Positions 8,080 to 17,435 of a DNA stretch of 64,000 nt are shown here, in pieces. Made by a program: the position numbers and the translations under genes. The DNA is from Andreesenia angusta (lineage in GTDB: Bacteria; Bacillota; Clostridia; Tissierellales; Gottschalkiaceae). The stretch spans positions 186,001 through 250,000 of the forward strand of contig NZ_MKIE01000002.1 of assembly GCF_001855385.1 (NCBI RefSeq), given 5' to 3'. Numbering within the stretch: position 1 is the stretch's first letter; every line of letters begins with the position of its first letter. The notes below the pieces were generated by a model. The model saw only the letters and a list, made by a program, of their open reading frames with translations. It was not told the origin of the DNA and did not search any database.

Positions 8080-9903
8080 CTAGCTTCTCTTAAACTTTCG
8101 CTCTATTTCCGACTTTGTGAGCTTTATAACCGTAGGTCTTCCGTGAGGGCATGTCAGCGGATTCTCACATCTGCCAAGTTCCTCTATCAGTTTCTCTATC
8201 TCTATATGCTTCATGCTGTCGCCAGCTTTTACAGCCGAGGTGCAGGCGAGCTTCATCACCTTTTCCAGCTTCAGCTCGTACCCGCTCTTTACGCCAAACT
8301 CCAAACTGTCCAGTATGTCCAGAAACAAGTCCTTGAAGTCAGGAACTCCGAATAGAAGCGGAACGCCTCTAAGGGCTACTGTGTTCTGTCCAAACTCCTC
8401 AAAGTCAAAGCCAAGCTTGAGTAGAGTGTCTCTGTACTCTGAAAGCTTTTCCATGTCGGAGTGGCTCAAACTTATAGGCTCAAGCGCCATAGTCTCCTGC
8501 ATATCCACTCTGCCCTCTAGAAGCTCCCTCTTCAGCTTTTCGTACATTATCCTCTCATGCGCCGCATGCTGGTCTATTATAAGGAACTCTCCGGCCACTC
8601 TGTCTTCGCACAGAATATAGGTGTTGAATACAACACCTTTTACCTCAAGTGTAGGAAGCTTGGCTTGTTCCTGTTTCGGGGAAGGCTTTGCCCTGTATGG
8701 CGCAGGACCGCTCTCACTTACAGCTTCGTTACTTTTCTTCGCTTTCAAAGGCTTTTCTAAGAGTTTCTCAGGTTTTTCGCTGTGCGCTTGATAGAATAGC
8801 TCAGGATCCAAGAGACTTGGCTGAGTCTCCTCTCTCTTTTCAAGCAGCTTGACAGCCCTGGGTTTCACTGCCTTAGGTGGCTCGACTTCGCCTAGAGAGG
8901 TCTCTAAAATCTCTGTCTCAGAGTCCAGTGCTTTTCTCACAGCTTCCTCCACCCAGATAAGTATCTCCGATTCTGCCAGAAACCTTATCTCTGTCTTGGC
9001 CGGATGTATGTTCACATCTATCTCTCTCGGGTCCAGTTCTATAAAAAGCACCAGCACAGGATATCTGTTTGAAGGTATCACGCCCTTATATGCAGACTCC
9101 ACTTTCCTTGAGAGCAGCAGATGCTTTACACTCCGTCCGTTTACGAATATATACTGCTGAGACCTGTTCCCCCTTGAAAAAGCTGGCTTGGATATAAAGC
9201 CAGAGAGTTTAAAGCTCTTTTTCTCGAACTCAAGCGGTATTGTAGAGTCCGAAAACTCCTTTCCCAGAAGGCTGTAAGCCGTTTTTTCCAAACTGCCCTT
9301 TCCAGGAGTCTTGAGCACAAGTGCCCCGTCTTTTATAAACTTAAAGGATATGGACGGGTTGCTGAGTGAAAGCCTATATATAAGGTCTGAAATAGCTCCG
9401 CTCTCGGACGAGTCGGACTTCAGGAACTTCTTTCTGACCGGTATATTGTAGAAAAGATTTCTGACTATAATGGTCGTTCCGTTTGCAGCGCCCACTTCCG
9501 ACTCCTCTTTCACCTCTCCCGAGTAGAGAAGCAGCCTCTGTCCTATTTCGGAGTCCCTGGTCTTGCTGATAACTTCCAGCTGGGATACCGAGGCTATGCT
9601 CGCAAGAGCCTCGCCTCTAAACCCAAGCGTGACTATGTTCTGAAGGTCTTCCACCTGTGAAATCTTGCTTGTGGAGTGCCTTAAAAAGGCGGCTCTTATG
9701 TCGCCTGATTCTATACCGCTCCCGTTGTCAGTAACCCGTATATACGACTTTCCGCCGTTCTTTATCTCCACAGTTATATTGGTGGAGAGCGCGTCCACCG
9801 AATTCTCCACCAGCTCCTTGACTATGGAGTAGGGTCTTTCCACGACCTCTCCTGCGGCTATCTTGTTTATGGTGCTGTCGTCTAATACTCGTATCTTGCT
9901 CAA
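8080..9903 (-). CDS. mutL: DNA mismatch repair protein MutL
   Basis: 607-aa mismatch repair ATPase/endonuclease. GHKL ATPase motifs are in the first 110 residues: IAAGEVVERP, ELVENSVDA, DNGSGI and GFRGEALASI. A Pro/Lys/Glu-rich linker lies at about 355-420. The C-terminal dimerisation domain holds the endonuclease motif DQHAAHERIMYEKL (DQHA-type) and the late CPHGRPT metal-site motif, as in MutL of bacteria without MutH. It starts 4 bp after mutS. Confidence 0.97.
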   Translation of the reverse strand: MSKIRVLDDSTINKIAAGEVVERPYSIVKELVENSVDALSTNITVEIKNGGKSYIRVTDNGSGIESGDIRAAFLRHSTSKISQVEDLQNIVTLGFRGEALASIASVSQLEVISKTRDSEIGQRLLLYSGEVKEESEVGAANGTTIIVRNLFYNIPVRKKFLKSDSSESGAISDLIYRLSLSNPSISFKFIKDGALVLKTPGKGSLEKTAYSLLGKEFSDSTIPLEFEKKSFKLSGFISKPAFSRGNRSQQYIFVNGRSVKHLLLSRKVESAYKGVIPSNRYPVLVLFIELDPREIDVNIHPAKTEIRFLAESEILIWVEEAVRKALDSETEILETSLGEVEPPKAVKPRAVKLLEKREETQPSLLDPELFYQAHSEKPEKLLEKPLKAKKSNEAVSESGPAPYRAKPSPKQEQAKLPTLEVKGVVFNTYILCEDRVAGEFLIIDQHAAHERIMYEKLKRELLEGRVDMQETMALEPISLSHSDMEKLSEYRDTLLKLGFDFEEFGQNTVALRGVPLLFGVPDFKDLFLDILDSLEFGVKSGYELKLEKVMKLACTSAVKAGDSMKHIEIEKLIEELGRCENPLTCPHGRPTVIKLTKSEIERKFKRS

Positions 9904-9907
9904 ATGA

Positions 9908-12583
9908 TCATCCCTTTATCTTGACGCTCTTTTTCCAGAGCGAATGGAGTATGTTTATGGAGTCTAGAGGGCTCATATTCATTATGTCGAGCCCCACTAT
10001 TTCTGCCACTATCTCTTCGTATGCTGAATCTTCTTTTTCGCTTTGCACTACGCTGGCTGAGTAGGACATCCCACTTTCACGGATAGTCCTACTTTCTTCT
10101 CTGCTTTCTTCCGAGAAGATGCTTAGCTGGGAAGGCGATTTCTTGTTTAGGTCGTTCTCCTCTAGATTCCTAAGTATCTCGGCCGCCCTAGCTATTACTT
10201 CAGGCCTTACCCCCGCAAGCTTTGCTACCTCTATTCCGTAGCTTCTGTCGGCTCCGCCCCGCTCTATCTTTCTGAGAAACACTATGTCCTCTCCCGGCTT
10301 CTCTTCAACTGCAACCCTGTAGTTCTTGACTCCCTCTAGAACCTCCTCAAGCTCCGTCAGCTCGTGGTAGTGCGTGGCAAATAGTGTCTTGGCGCCTAGA
10401 TTGCTCTTCCCGCTTATATACTCGACTACAGACCAAGCTATGCTCAGTCCGTCGTAAGTGCTAGTGCCTCTTCCTATCTCGTCTAGCACTATGAGGCTCT
10501 TTTCCGTGGCGTTGTTTAAGATATTGGCCACCTCGCTCATCTCCACCATGAAAGTGCTCTGCCCTTCCGACAGATCGTCCGAAGCCCCTATCCGTGTAAA
10601 TATTCTGTCCGCTAAAGAGATTTTAGCGGAGTCGGCCGGCACAAAGGAGCCTATTTGGGCCATAAGCGTTATAAGCGCCACCTGCCTCATATAGGTGGAC
10701 TTTCCCGACATATTCGGCCCGGTTATTATCATCATCCTGTCGCTTTCTCCGTTCATATAGGTGTCGTTGGATATAAATCTGCCCTCAGCCACCATCTTCT
10801 CGACTACGGGATGTCTTCCGTTTTCTATATAGAGCGAACCGTCCTCTAGTATCTCAGGCCTTACGTAGTTGTTCAGGTAGGCCGCTTTGGCGAAGGAGTT
10901 TAGCACGTCTATCTTGCTGATGCTCCTGGCAGTGCTCTGTATCCTCTGGGAGTTCTCCTTCAGCTTCTCCCTTATCTCTCCGAATATCTCATATTCCAGC
11001 TCCACCATCCTGTCCTCGGAGCCAAGTATCTTGTTTTCAATCTCCTTTAGCTCCTCGGTTATATATCTCTCTGCATTTGCAAGCGTCTGCTTTCTTATAT
11101 AGTCGCTAGGGGCCTTATCTATATTGGACTTGGAAAGCTCTATAAAGTAGCCAAACACCTTGTTGTACTTTATCTTCAGATTCTTTATCCCCGTTCTGGC
11201 ACGCTCCCTCTCCTCTATCCTGGAGAGATAGGACTTTCCGTTAAGGGCTATGTCTCTAAGCTCCTTAAGCTCCGGGCTGTAGTTCTCCTTTATGATATTG
11301 CCCTCTTTTATGCCTATAGGGGGCTCATCTTCTATTGCGCTGTCCACAAGTTCATAGAGGTCCCAGAGAATGTCCATGCCCTCTCCCATCTGCCTGAGTT
11401 CCTGGCTTTCCGAATCTTCAAGCGATTTCACTATATGGGGAAGCTGGGAGATCGAGTGCTTTAAGGATATAAGATCTCTTGCGTTGCAGTTTCCGTACAC
11501 AAGCTTGCCTACAAGGCGCTCCATATCGTATATCTGCTTAAGCTTTTCATCTAGCTGATCCATCATAGTAATGTCTTCAGTCAAAGACTCGACTACAGCA
11601 CTTCGCCTCTCTATCTCGTACTTGTCCAGCAGCGGAGACTCTATCCAGCTCTTTATAAGCCTACCGCCCATGGCAGTCGCTGTCTTATCGAGCACGCTTA
11701 AGAGAGAGCCTTTTTTAGACTTTCCCCTTATGGTCTCCAAAAGCTCCAAATTCCGCCTTGTGCTCATATCAAGCATCATGTAGTTTTCCACGATATACAC
11801 GTTTACGCTCGATATATGGTCTAGCGACTGCTTCTGAGTCACCTTGAGATACTCTAGCAGCGCTCCTAGCGATATGGCTGCAAAGCTGCTCGTATCCATC
11901 CCAATGCCTGAAAGGGAATGAACTTTGAACTGTGAGATTATATTCGAGATACAGAGCTCCTTTTCAAAGTACCATTCCTCCAGAGTCCTGACTTCGTCAA
12001 ATCTTGACTGGAGCTCCCCGCAGAAGTCGCTATCGCCGCCTGTGTTCACAAGAAGCTCGCTTGGAGCTATCTTCCCTATTTCGTCTATGCATTTTGAGAT
12101 CGACTCTGGGCCTGATCCCAATATCTCCGTAGTATAGCTGTCTCCCGTGGTTATGTCCACATAGCTTATTCCGATCCCTTTCTTCCCTACATAGAGCGAG
12201 GCCAGGTAGTTGTTGCTCTTTTCGTCCAACTTGTCCATATCTGTTATGGTGCCCGAGGTTATTATTCTGACTACGTCTCTTTTGACTATTCCCTTCGCCT
12301 TCGAGGGGTCTTCCACCTGTTCGCATATGGCCACCTTGTATCCTTTTTCAACAAGCCTAGCTATATATCCGTCCGCCGAGTGGTGCGGGACTCCGCACAT
12401 CGGGGCCTTCTCTTCTAGTCCGCAGTCTCTTCCCGTAAGGGTGATCTCCAGCTCCCTAGAGGCCGTAAGCGCATCTTCAAAAAACATCTCATAAAAGTCT
12501 CCCAACCTGAAAAAGAGGATACAGTCGCTGTATCTCTCTTTGAGGTCCGTATATTGCTCCATCATAGGTGTAAGTTTCGCCAA
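9908..12583 (-). CDS. mutS: DNA mismatch recognition protein MutS
   Basis: 891-aa mismatch sensor. The N-terminal mismatch-binding domain has the Phe-x-Glu wedge in RLGDFYEMF (about 26-34). Then come connector, lever and clamp domains and the ABC-type ATPase, with Walker A TGPNMSGKSTYMRQ, Walker B LIVLDEIGRGTSTYDG and FATHYHEL. First gene of the repair operon. In most Firmicutes miaB and ricA/ylbF lie just upstream; here a pirin gene is divergent and miaB-ricA are about 28 kb away. Confidence 0.97.
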   Translation of the reverse strand: MAKLTPMMEQYTDLKERYSDCILFFRLGDFYEMFFEDALTASRELEITLTGRDCGLEEKAPMCGVPHHSADGYIARLVEKGYKVAICEQVEDPSKAKGIVKRDVVRIITSGTITDMDKLDEKSNNYLASLYVGKKGIGISYVDITTGDSYTTEILGSGPESISKCIDEIGKIAPSELLVNTGGDSDFCGELQSRFDEVRTLEEWYFEKELCISNIISQFKVHSLSGIGMDTSSFAAISLGALLEYLKVTQKQSLDHISSVNVYIVENYMMLDMSTRRNLELLETIRGKSKKGSLLSVLDKTATAMGGRLIKSWIESPLLDKYEIERRSAVVESLTEDITMMDQLDEKLKQIYDMERLVGKLVYGNCNARDLISLKHSISQLPHIVKSLEDSESQELRQMGEGMDILWDLYELVDSAIEDEPPIGIKEGNIIKENYSPELKELRDIALNGKSYLSRIEERERARTGIKNLKIKYNKVFGYFIELSKSNIDKAPSDYIRKQTLANAERYITEELKEIENKILGSEDRMVELEYEIFGEIREKLKENSQRIQSTARSISKIDVLNSFAKAAYLNNYVRPEILEDGSLYIENGRHPVVEKMVAEGRFISNDTYMNGESDRMMIITGPNMSGKSTYMRQVALITLMAQIGSFVPADSAKISLADRIFTRIGASDDLSEGQSTFMVEMSEVANILNNATEKSLIVLDEIGRGTSTYDGLSIAWSVVEYISGKSNLGAKTLFATHYHELTELEEVLEGVKNYRVAVEEKPGEDIVFLRKIERGGADRSYGIEVAKLAGVRPEVIARAAEILRNLEENDLNKKSPSQLSIFSEESREESRTIRESGMSYSASVVQSEKEDSAYEEIVAEIVGLDIMNMSPLDSINILHSLWKKSVKIKG

Positions 12584-12648
12584 GAATATCTCCTCCAGTT
12601 CTTTATAGTTAATATTTTACCACAAAAAAAGGAGACCGCAAACGATGT

Positions 12649-12694
12649 CTCAAAAGTTAACTACTCTTCCGCCGGGAAGTAGTTAACTTTTGAG
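12649..12694. other. Long hairpin in the mutS-pirin divergent region
   Basis: Near-perfect inverted repeat CTCAAAAGTTAACTACT / AGTAGTTAACTTTTGAG (17-bp arms) with a 12-nt loop. It is in a divergent intergenic region, so it does not end either flanking gene. It may be a regulatory RNA structure in a 5' leader, or the relic of a terminator from a gene once located here (the old ricA-mutS junction). Confidence 0.6.
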
Positions 12695-12707
12695 GTTATT
12701 TAAACAA

Positions 12708-12738
12708 AAAAGTCATGAGAGTGTTTCTCATAACTTTT
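12708..12738 (+). other. Second hairpin upstream of pirin
   Basis: AAAAGT-ATGAGA pairs with TCTCAT-ACTTTT (12 of 13 positions) around a 5-nt loop. It lies just before the pirin promoter and has an A-rich left side and a T-rich right side like a terminator. No gene ends here, so its role is unclear. Confidence 0.45.
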
Positions 12739-12749
12739 AACTTTATTTC

Positions 12750-12776
12750 TTGACAGTCATAAGTTTGGGGTATAAA
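12750..12776 (+). promoter_or_regulatory. Probable sigma-A promoter of the pirin gene
   Basis: TTGACA (12750-12755) followed by TATAAATA starting at 12771. The spacer is 15-17 bp depending on the -10 register. About 25 bp separate it from the AGGAGG ribosome site at 12793-12798. Confidence 0.65.
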
Positions 12777-12806
12777 TAGAGCAAAAGAAAATAGGAGGCG
12801 ATTGTT

Positions 12807-13673
12807 TTGTACAGAGTAGTAGAAGAAACCATAGATGCAGTGCTTACAAGAGAGGGCGCAGGTGTAATGCTTAAGAGGGCGTTCGGATACCACCATATAC
12901 CGAAGCTGGACCCTTTCCTTATGTTCGACTTTTTTAACTCCAAGAATCCTGAAGACTATTTAGACGGGTTCCCTTGGCATCCACATAGGGGGATAGAGAC
13001 TGTAACCTACCTTATATCTGGAGAGATAGAGCATCAGGACTCCCTTAAAAACTCCGGTGTCATAGGGCCTGGGGACTGCCAATGGATGAGCGCCGGAAGC
13101 GGGATTCTCCACCAGGAGATGCCCATAGCTTCGGAGCATATGTTCGGCTTTCAGCTTTGGGTCAACCTTCCAAAGGCCAAGAAGATGACAGAGCCAAAGT
13201 ACAGGGACATTTCAAGAGGAGAGATTCCTGTTGTGGAAGAGGACGGAAAGGTAGTCAAGGTGATAGGGGGACAGTACAAGACACATCATGGCGGTGCCAA
13301 AGATGTGGTAGGCTCTCCTACTCTGCTTCATGTGATTCTAGAGGAGGATGCACTTTTTGAGCTTGAAACCCCGAATACAAATAAAGTAGCCCTATTTGTG
13401 ATGTCAGGGGAAGGTATTTTCGAGCCAGAGGGAAGTGTAGTGGATGCGAAAGAAACAACTATTATATACTCATCCGGCGAGAAGGTAAGAGTGGCGGCAA
13501 AAAACGGCCCCCTAGAGTTTGTATATCTCTCTGGAGAGCCGCTTAACGAGCCTATAGCTTGGGGCGGACCTATCGTCATGAACACAGAGGAAGAGCTTAG
13601 AACAGCAAGGGAAGAGCTAAGCAACGGAATGTTTATAAAAAGGGCAAGCGACAGCCTCTTTATGAAGAAATAG
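12807..13673 (+). CDS. Pirin family protein
   Basis: 288-aa bicupin pirin-like protein. The N-terminal cupin carries the metal-site pattern HPHRGIETVTY (about 52-62) and later IEHQD and GILHQEMP. The C-terminal cupin is more divergent. Bacterial pirins are metal (Fe/Mn) proteins; some are quercetin dioxygenases and others bind enzymes, so the role here is open. The start codon is TTG, chosen because AGGAGG lies 8 bp before it. Its last 14 bp overlap the convergent ROK gene. Confidence 0.88.
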   Translation: MYRVVEETIDAVLTREGAGVMLKRAFGYHHIPKLDPFLMFDFFNSKNPEDYLDGFPWHPHRGIETVTYLISGEIEHQDSLKNSGVIGPGDCQWMSAGSGILHQEMPIASEHMFGFQLWVNLPKAKKMTEPKYRDISRGEIPVVEEDGKVVKVIGGQYKTHHGGAKDVVGSPTLLHVILEEDALFELETPNTNKVALFVMSGEGIFEPEGSVVDAKETTIIYSSGEKVRVAAKNGPLEFVYLSGEPLNEPIAWGGPIVMNTEEELRTAREELSNGMFIKRASDSLFMKK

Positions 13674-14583
13674 CATCTCTTCCAAGAAGCGCCGCTCCCA
13701 GCACTCCGGCTTTTTCGCCAAGCCTTGAAAGCTCTATTACAGGTGGAGGTATTTCCTTAAAATACCTCCACTCCATTACATACTCTTTAAGCTTTTCGAG
13801 GTATATATCTCCGCTCAAGGAGAGCCCTCCACCAAGCACTATCTTCTCCGGGTCTATGGTGGCGATTACGTTGACTATACCTATGGCAAGGTATCTTGTA
13901 AACCGATCTACAGCCTGCACTCCTATTTCATCCCCTTGTGTGCAGAGGTCGAAGACTTCTCTTGCAGAACCAACTCTGAAGGACTGATTCTGCTCCATAA
14001 ATACCTTGTTTGTATATTTTACAAGTGCTGTTCCCGATGCAAAAGTCTCAAGACAGCCAACTCTTCCGCAGCCACAGGTGTAGAAATTATCCCCTACAGT
14101 CATATGCCCTAGCTCCGAGGCAGCCCCATTAGCACCCTCGTATATGTGACTGTCTCTTATAATTCCACCTCCCAGGCCTGTGCCGAGCGTCATAAGTACG
14201 CTGTTTGGTGAGTGTTTCATGGCTCCCAGCTTGAATTCGCCGTATCCCGCTGAACTTGCGTCATTGTACAAGCTGACATTTGAACCGAATTTTTCAGCCA
14301 AGATTCTTCCAAACGCTATGTCCTTCCAGTCCAAGTTGGTGCAGGCTATCACTCTGTCTCTGTTTTTAGACACTATCCCTGGAACACCTATACCTATGCT
14401 CTCAATCTTATCTCTCCCTAGGACAAAAAGCCCTCGCTCAACTGCTCTGCAAATATCGAGCTCTATCTTTTCGGGGTCGTAGCTTCTATCTGTATCTATC
14501 TTTTCGTAGAAGAGGACTTCATCCGACTCTCCAAGTATCGCAACTCCAACCGTAGTGCCTCCTATATCTATCCCTGCGTACAT
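13660..14583 (-). CDS. ROK family glucokinase/sugar kinase
   Basis: 307-aa ASKHA-fold sugar kinase. It has GIDIGGTTVGVAIL phosphate-1 motif (about 4-17), catalytic Asp in LYNDASSAGYGE, GTGLGGGI and the ROK zinc motif CGCGRVGCLE. It probably phosphorylates glucose at position 6. It starts 4 bp after malQ, so malQ and this kinase form a two-gene unit in which glucose released by the glucanotransferase can be phosphorylated. No DNA-binding domain is present, so it is a kinase and not a ROK repressor. Confidence 0.92.
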   Translation of the reverse strand: MYAGIDIGGTTVGVAILGESDEVLFYEKIDTDRSYDPEKIELDICRAVERGLFVLGRDKIESIGIGVPGIVSKNRDRVIACTNLDWKDIAFGRILAEKFGSNVSLYNDASSAGYGEFKLGAMKHSPNSVLMTLGTGLGGGIIRDSHIYEGANGAASELGHMTVGDNFYTCGCGRVGCLETFASGTALVKYTNKVFMEQNQSFRVGSAREVFDLCTQGDEIGVQAVDRFTRYLAIGIVNVIATIDPEKIVLGGGLSLSGDIYLEKLKEYVMEWRYFKEIPPPVIELSRLGEKAGVLGAALLGRDAISS

Positions 14584-14587
14584 ACAT

Positions 14588-16069
14588 TTACCTCCCGTAA
14601 ATTCTGCAAAGCTCCAAAAGCTTCTCTGAAATTTCGTCCTTAATATCTTCCCTCTTCAACCGCCAGCTCCAGTTTCCGCTCTTGCTTGACGGCGTATTCA
14701 TCCTGCACTCGCTTCCCTGCTCAAGTATGTCTTGAAACTGGACTATGCACAGGCTTGAAACCGAGCTGTAAGCCGCCCTTATAATCTCCCAGACAAGCTT
14801 CTCGTCGTCTTGTTCATTTAAATAATCTTTTACTTTTGAAAGACTTTGCTCGTCTAGCTTTGAAAGCCATCCCCTGACCGTGTCGTTGTCATGCGTCCCT
14901 GGGTATACAACGCTGTTATTCTCAAAGTTGTAAGGAAGATATGGGTTGTCCTTGTTTCCATCGAACGCAAACTGGAGTATCGCCATGCCCATATAGCCTG
15001 TATCGTACTTTAGCTTGTAGACTTCAGGCGTCAGAAAGCCCAGGTCTTCGGCTATTATCTCAAGCCCCTGAAGCTCTTCTTTTAGGCTTTCAAAGAACTG
15101 CATCCCTGGACCCTTCACCCAGCTTCCTTCAACGGCAGTTTCGTTTCCGCTGTTCACGACCCAGTATGACTCAAAGCCTCTGAAATGGTCAAGCCTCAGT
15201 CCGTCGAATATGTGCTTGCTCTGAGATATCCTGGATTTCCACCAGCTGTAATCCGTCTCCTCTAGGTATTCCCAGTCGTAGACGGGGTTTCCCCAGAGCT
15301 GTCCTTGAGGGGAGAAGTAGTCCGGCGGAACTCCGCTTAGAAGTATTGGGGAGTAGTCTTCATCAAGGCAGAATACTTCGGGATTGGCCCAGACATCTGC
15401 GCTGTCTCTGCCTACATAGATTGGCAGATCTCCAATTATATTTATCCCCTGCTTGTTTGCGTAATCTTTGAGATTTCTCCACTGGAAGAAGAAAAGGTAC
15501 TGCAAGAAGCTCCAGTATTCAAGTTCCACAGAAAGCTCCTGTCTAAGCGCCTCTAGTGTTTCCACCTCTCTCTTTGCAACCTCTCTTGGCCACTCGTAAT
15601 ATGGCTTTTGATCGTACTTGTACTTAAGCGCCATGTAGAGGGAGTAGTCCTCCAGCCAGTCTGAATTTTCCAGCTTAAACTCTTCAAACTCGACTCTGTC
15701 TATCAAGTCGATTTTTTTATAGGCTTTTCTGAGCAGAGAGAATCTCTCTTTGAAAAGCTTCGAGTAGTCTACAGTGCCTTCCGGCTCTGAATCTTTAGCT
15801 TGCACCAGGTCCTTGCCGTCTAGGAGACCGTCTTCTACAAGGTAGTCAAGGTCTATGAAGTATGGATTCCCGGCAAATGAAGATATGACCTGGTACGGAG
15901 AGTCACCGTATCCCGTAGGTCCTAGAGGAAGCACCTGCCAGTAAGTCTGTCCCGCTGACTTCAGAAAATCTACAAACCTATACGACTCTTCCCCGAAAGT
16001 CCCTATCCCATATGGGCTGGGAAGAGAGCTTATATGAAGCAGTATTCCCGCTGCTCTTCTTTTTTTCAT
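14588..16069 (-). CDS. malQ: 4-alpha-glucanotransferase (amylomaltase, GH77)
   Basis: Disproportionates maltodextrins by moving glucan chains and releasing glucose. About 493 aa. N-terminal GILLHISSLPSPYGIGTFG is the GH77 signature. The GDLPIYVGRDSADVWANP region, LRLDHFRGF (nucleophile Asp), IIAEDLG (acid/base Glu) and PGTHDNDTV (third Asp) are all visible. I place the start at ATG 16069 because GGGGTGATGAT precedes it; an in-frame start at 16099 would add 10 residues without a ribosome site. Cotranscribed with the downstream glucokinase. Confidence 0.94.
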   Translation of the reverse strand: MKKRRAAGILLHISSLPSPYGIGTFGEESYRFVDFLKSAGQTYWQVLPLGPTGYGDSPYQVISSFAGNPYFIDLDYLVEDGLLDGKDLVQAKDSEPEGTVDYSKLFKERFSLLRKAYKKIDLIDRVEFEEFKLENSDWLEDYSLYMALKYKYDQKPYYEWPREVAKREVETLEALRQELSVELEYWSFLQYLFFFQWRNLKDYANKQGINIIGDLPIYVGRDSADVWANPEVFCLDEDYSPILLSGVPPDYFSPQGQLWGNPVYDWEYLEETDYSWWKSRISQSKHIFDGLRLDHFRGFESYWVVNSGNETAVEGSWVKGPGMQFFESLKEELQGLEIIAEDLGFLTPEVYKLKYDTGYMGMAILQFAFDGNKDNPYLPYNFENNSVVYPGTHDNDTVRGWLSKLDEQSLSKVKDYLNEQDDEKLVWEIIRAAYSSVSSLCIVQFQDILEQGSECRMNTPSSKSGNWSWRLKREDIKDEISEKLLELCRIYGR

Positions 16070-16123
16070 ATCATCACCCCTTTCAATATATATATCCACT
16101 TTTCGCAGCGTTACTTGATTTAA

Positions 16124-16151
16124 ACAAAAAAGAAAGAGCCTAAGCTCTTTC
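16124..16151 (-). terminator. Rho-independent terminator of fprA
   Basis: GAAAGAGC / GCTCTTTC 8-bp stem with a 4-nt loop (16132-16151), followed on the minus strand by TTTTTTG. It begins 11 bp after the fprA stop. Confidence 0.9.
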
Positions 16152-16162
16152 CTCTAATCCCT

Positions 16163-17350
16163 CTATGCATTTGCAAGCTTTTTGCCAAACTCTACAGCGT
16201 CCTTCAGCATGTCCTGGTCTGGGCTCCAAAGCATCCTTATCCCCTCATCCACTACTTCTAGACCGGCGTTTTCAAGCATTTCGTTTACCGCTTTCGTAGC
16301 TTCACCGCTCCAACCATAGCATCCGAACGAAGCCGCCTTCTTTTTCTTGAGCTTAAGCTCCTTCATAAAGTAAACGAAGGCTGCTACTGTTCTAAGTGCG
16401 CCGTTGTTTATAGTAGGAGATCCGACTGCAACTAGCTTGGACTTAAAAACTTCAAGCATCACATCGTTATGGTCGCTCTTGGCTAGGTTGAAAAGTTTGA
16501 CTTCGACCTCAGGGTCCGCAAGCTCAATCCCCTCAGCTATTTTTTCAGCCATTCTCTTTGTTCCGTTCCACATTGTGTCATAGACTATTGTGATCTGATT
16601 TTCCTGGTAGTCATTCGCCCAAGACGAGTATTTCTCGACTATCTGCATAGGATTATCTCGCCATATCACACCGTGGCTTGTGGCTATTATATCTATAGTC
16701 AGACCTAGCCCTATGATTTCGTCTAGCTTTTTTCTAAGCATGGCGCTGAAAGGCGTGAGTATATTGGCATAATATTTCATGGCCTCTCTGTTTAAGTCGC
16801 ACGGGTCTGCCAAGTCGTTGAAAAGCCCTTCATGGGCATAATGCTGTCCGAATGCGTCGTTGCTAAACAGGATATTGTCTCCCGTCATATAGGTGGCCAT
16901 GCTGTCCGGCCAGTGAAGCATCGGCATCTCCACAAACACAAGCTCTTTTCCGTTCCCTATGTCCAGCTTGTCTCCAGTTTTAACCACTTTGAAGTTCCAA
17001 TCCTGATGGTAATGACCCTTTATAGACTTGACCGCATTGGCAGTGCAGTATATAGGTGTGTCGGGTATGTGCTTCATAAGCGCAGGCAGACCTCCACTGT
17101 GGTCTATCTCCCCATGGTTTGCAACGATATAGTCTATCTTTTTAAGGTCTATTTCCGAAGTCAGGTTTTCCACAAATTCCTCTCCAAAATGAGCCCATAC
17201 AGTGTCTACAAGCACAGTCTTCTCTTCTTCTATAAGATAGGCGTTGTAAGAAGTCCCGTTATAAGTCGAAAGCTCATCGCCGTGGATAGATCTAAGCTCC
17301 CAGTCTATTTTGCCAACCCAGTTCACATTGTTTTTCACAAGTTTTTTCAT
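16163..17350 (-). CDS. fprA: A-type flavoprotein (flavodiiron NO/O2 reductase)
   Basis: 395-aa cytosolic flavodiiron protein that reduces O2 to water and/or NO to N2O, a detoxifying system of anaerobes. The N-terminal metallo-beta-lactamase domain carries the di-iron motif HGEIDHSGG (HxExDH, about 79-87), later His in PMLHWPDSM and Asp in FSNDAFGQH. The C-terminal flavodoxin domain (about 250-395) begins ITIVYDTMWNGTKRMAE, the FMN phosphate loop. No rubredoxin domain is fused, so an external electron donor is needed. Confidence 0.95.
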   Translation of the reverse strand: MKKLVKNNVNWVGKIDWELRSIHGDELSTYNGTSYNAYLIEEEKTVLVDTVWAHFGEEFVENLTSEIDLKKIDYIVANHGEIDHSGGLPALMKHIPDTPIYCTANAVKSIKGHYHQDWNFKVVKTGDKLDIGNGKELVFVEMPMLHWPDSMATYMTGDNILFSNDAFGQHYAHEGLFNDLADPCDLNREAMKYYANILTPFSAMLRKKLDEIIGLGLTIDIIATSHGVIWRDNPMQIVEKYSSWANDYQENQITIVYDTMWNGTKRMAEKIAEGIELADPEVEVKLFNLAKSDHNDVMLEVFKSKLVAVGSPTINNGALRTVAAFVYFMKELKLKKKKAASFGCYGWSGEATKAVNEMLENAGLEVVDEGIRMLWSPDQDMLKDAVEFGKKLANA

Positions 17351-17435
17351 CTCATTTACCTCCCTTTTAAAGTATACCCTTTGAACATATTATACCCTTC
17401 ATACGTCTATTTTCCTGTGATTTGAATCATAAAAC

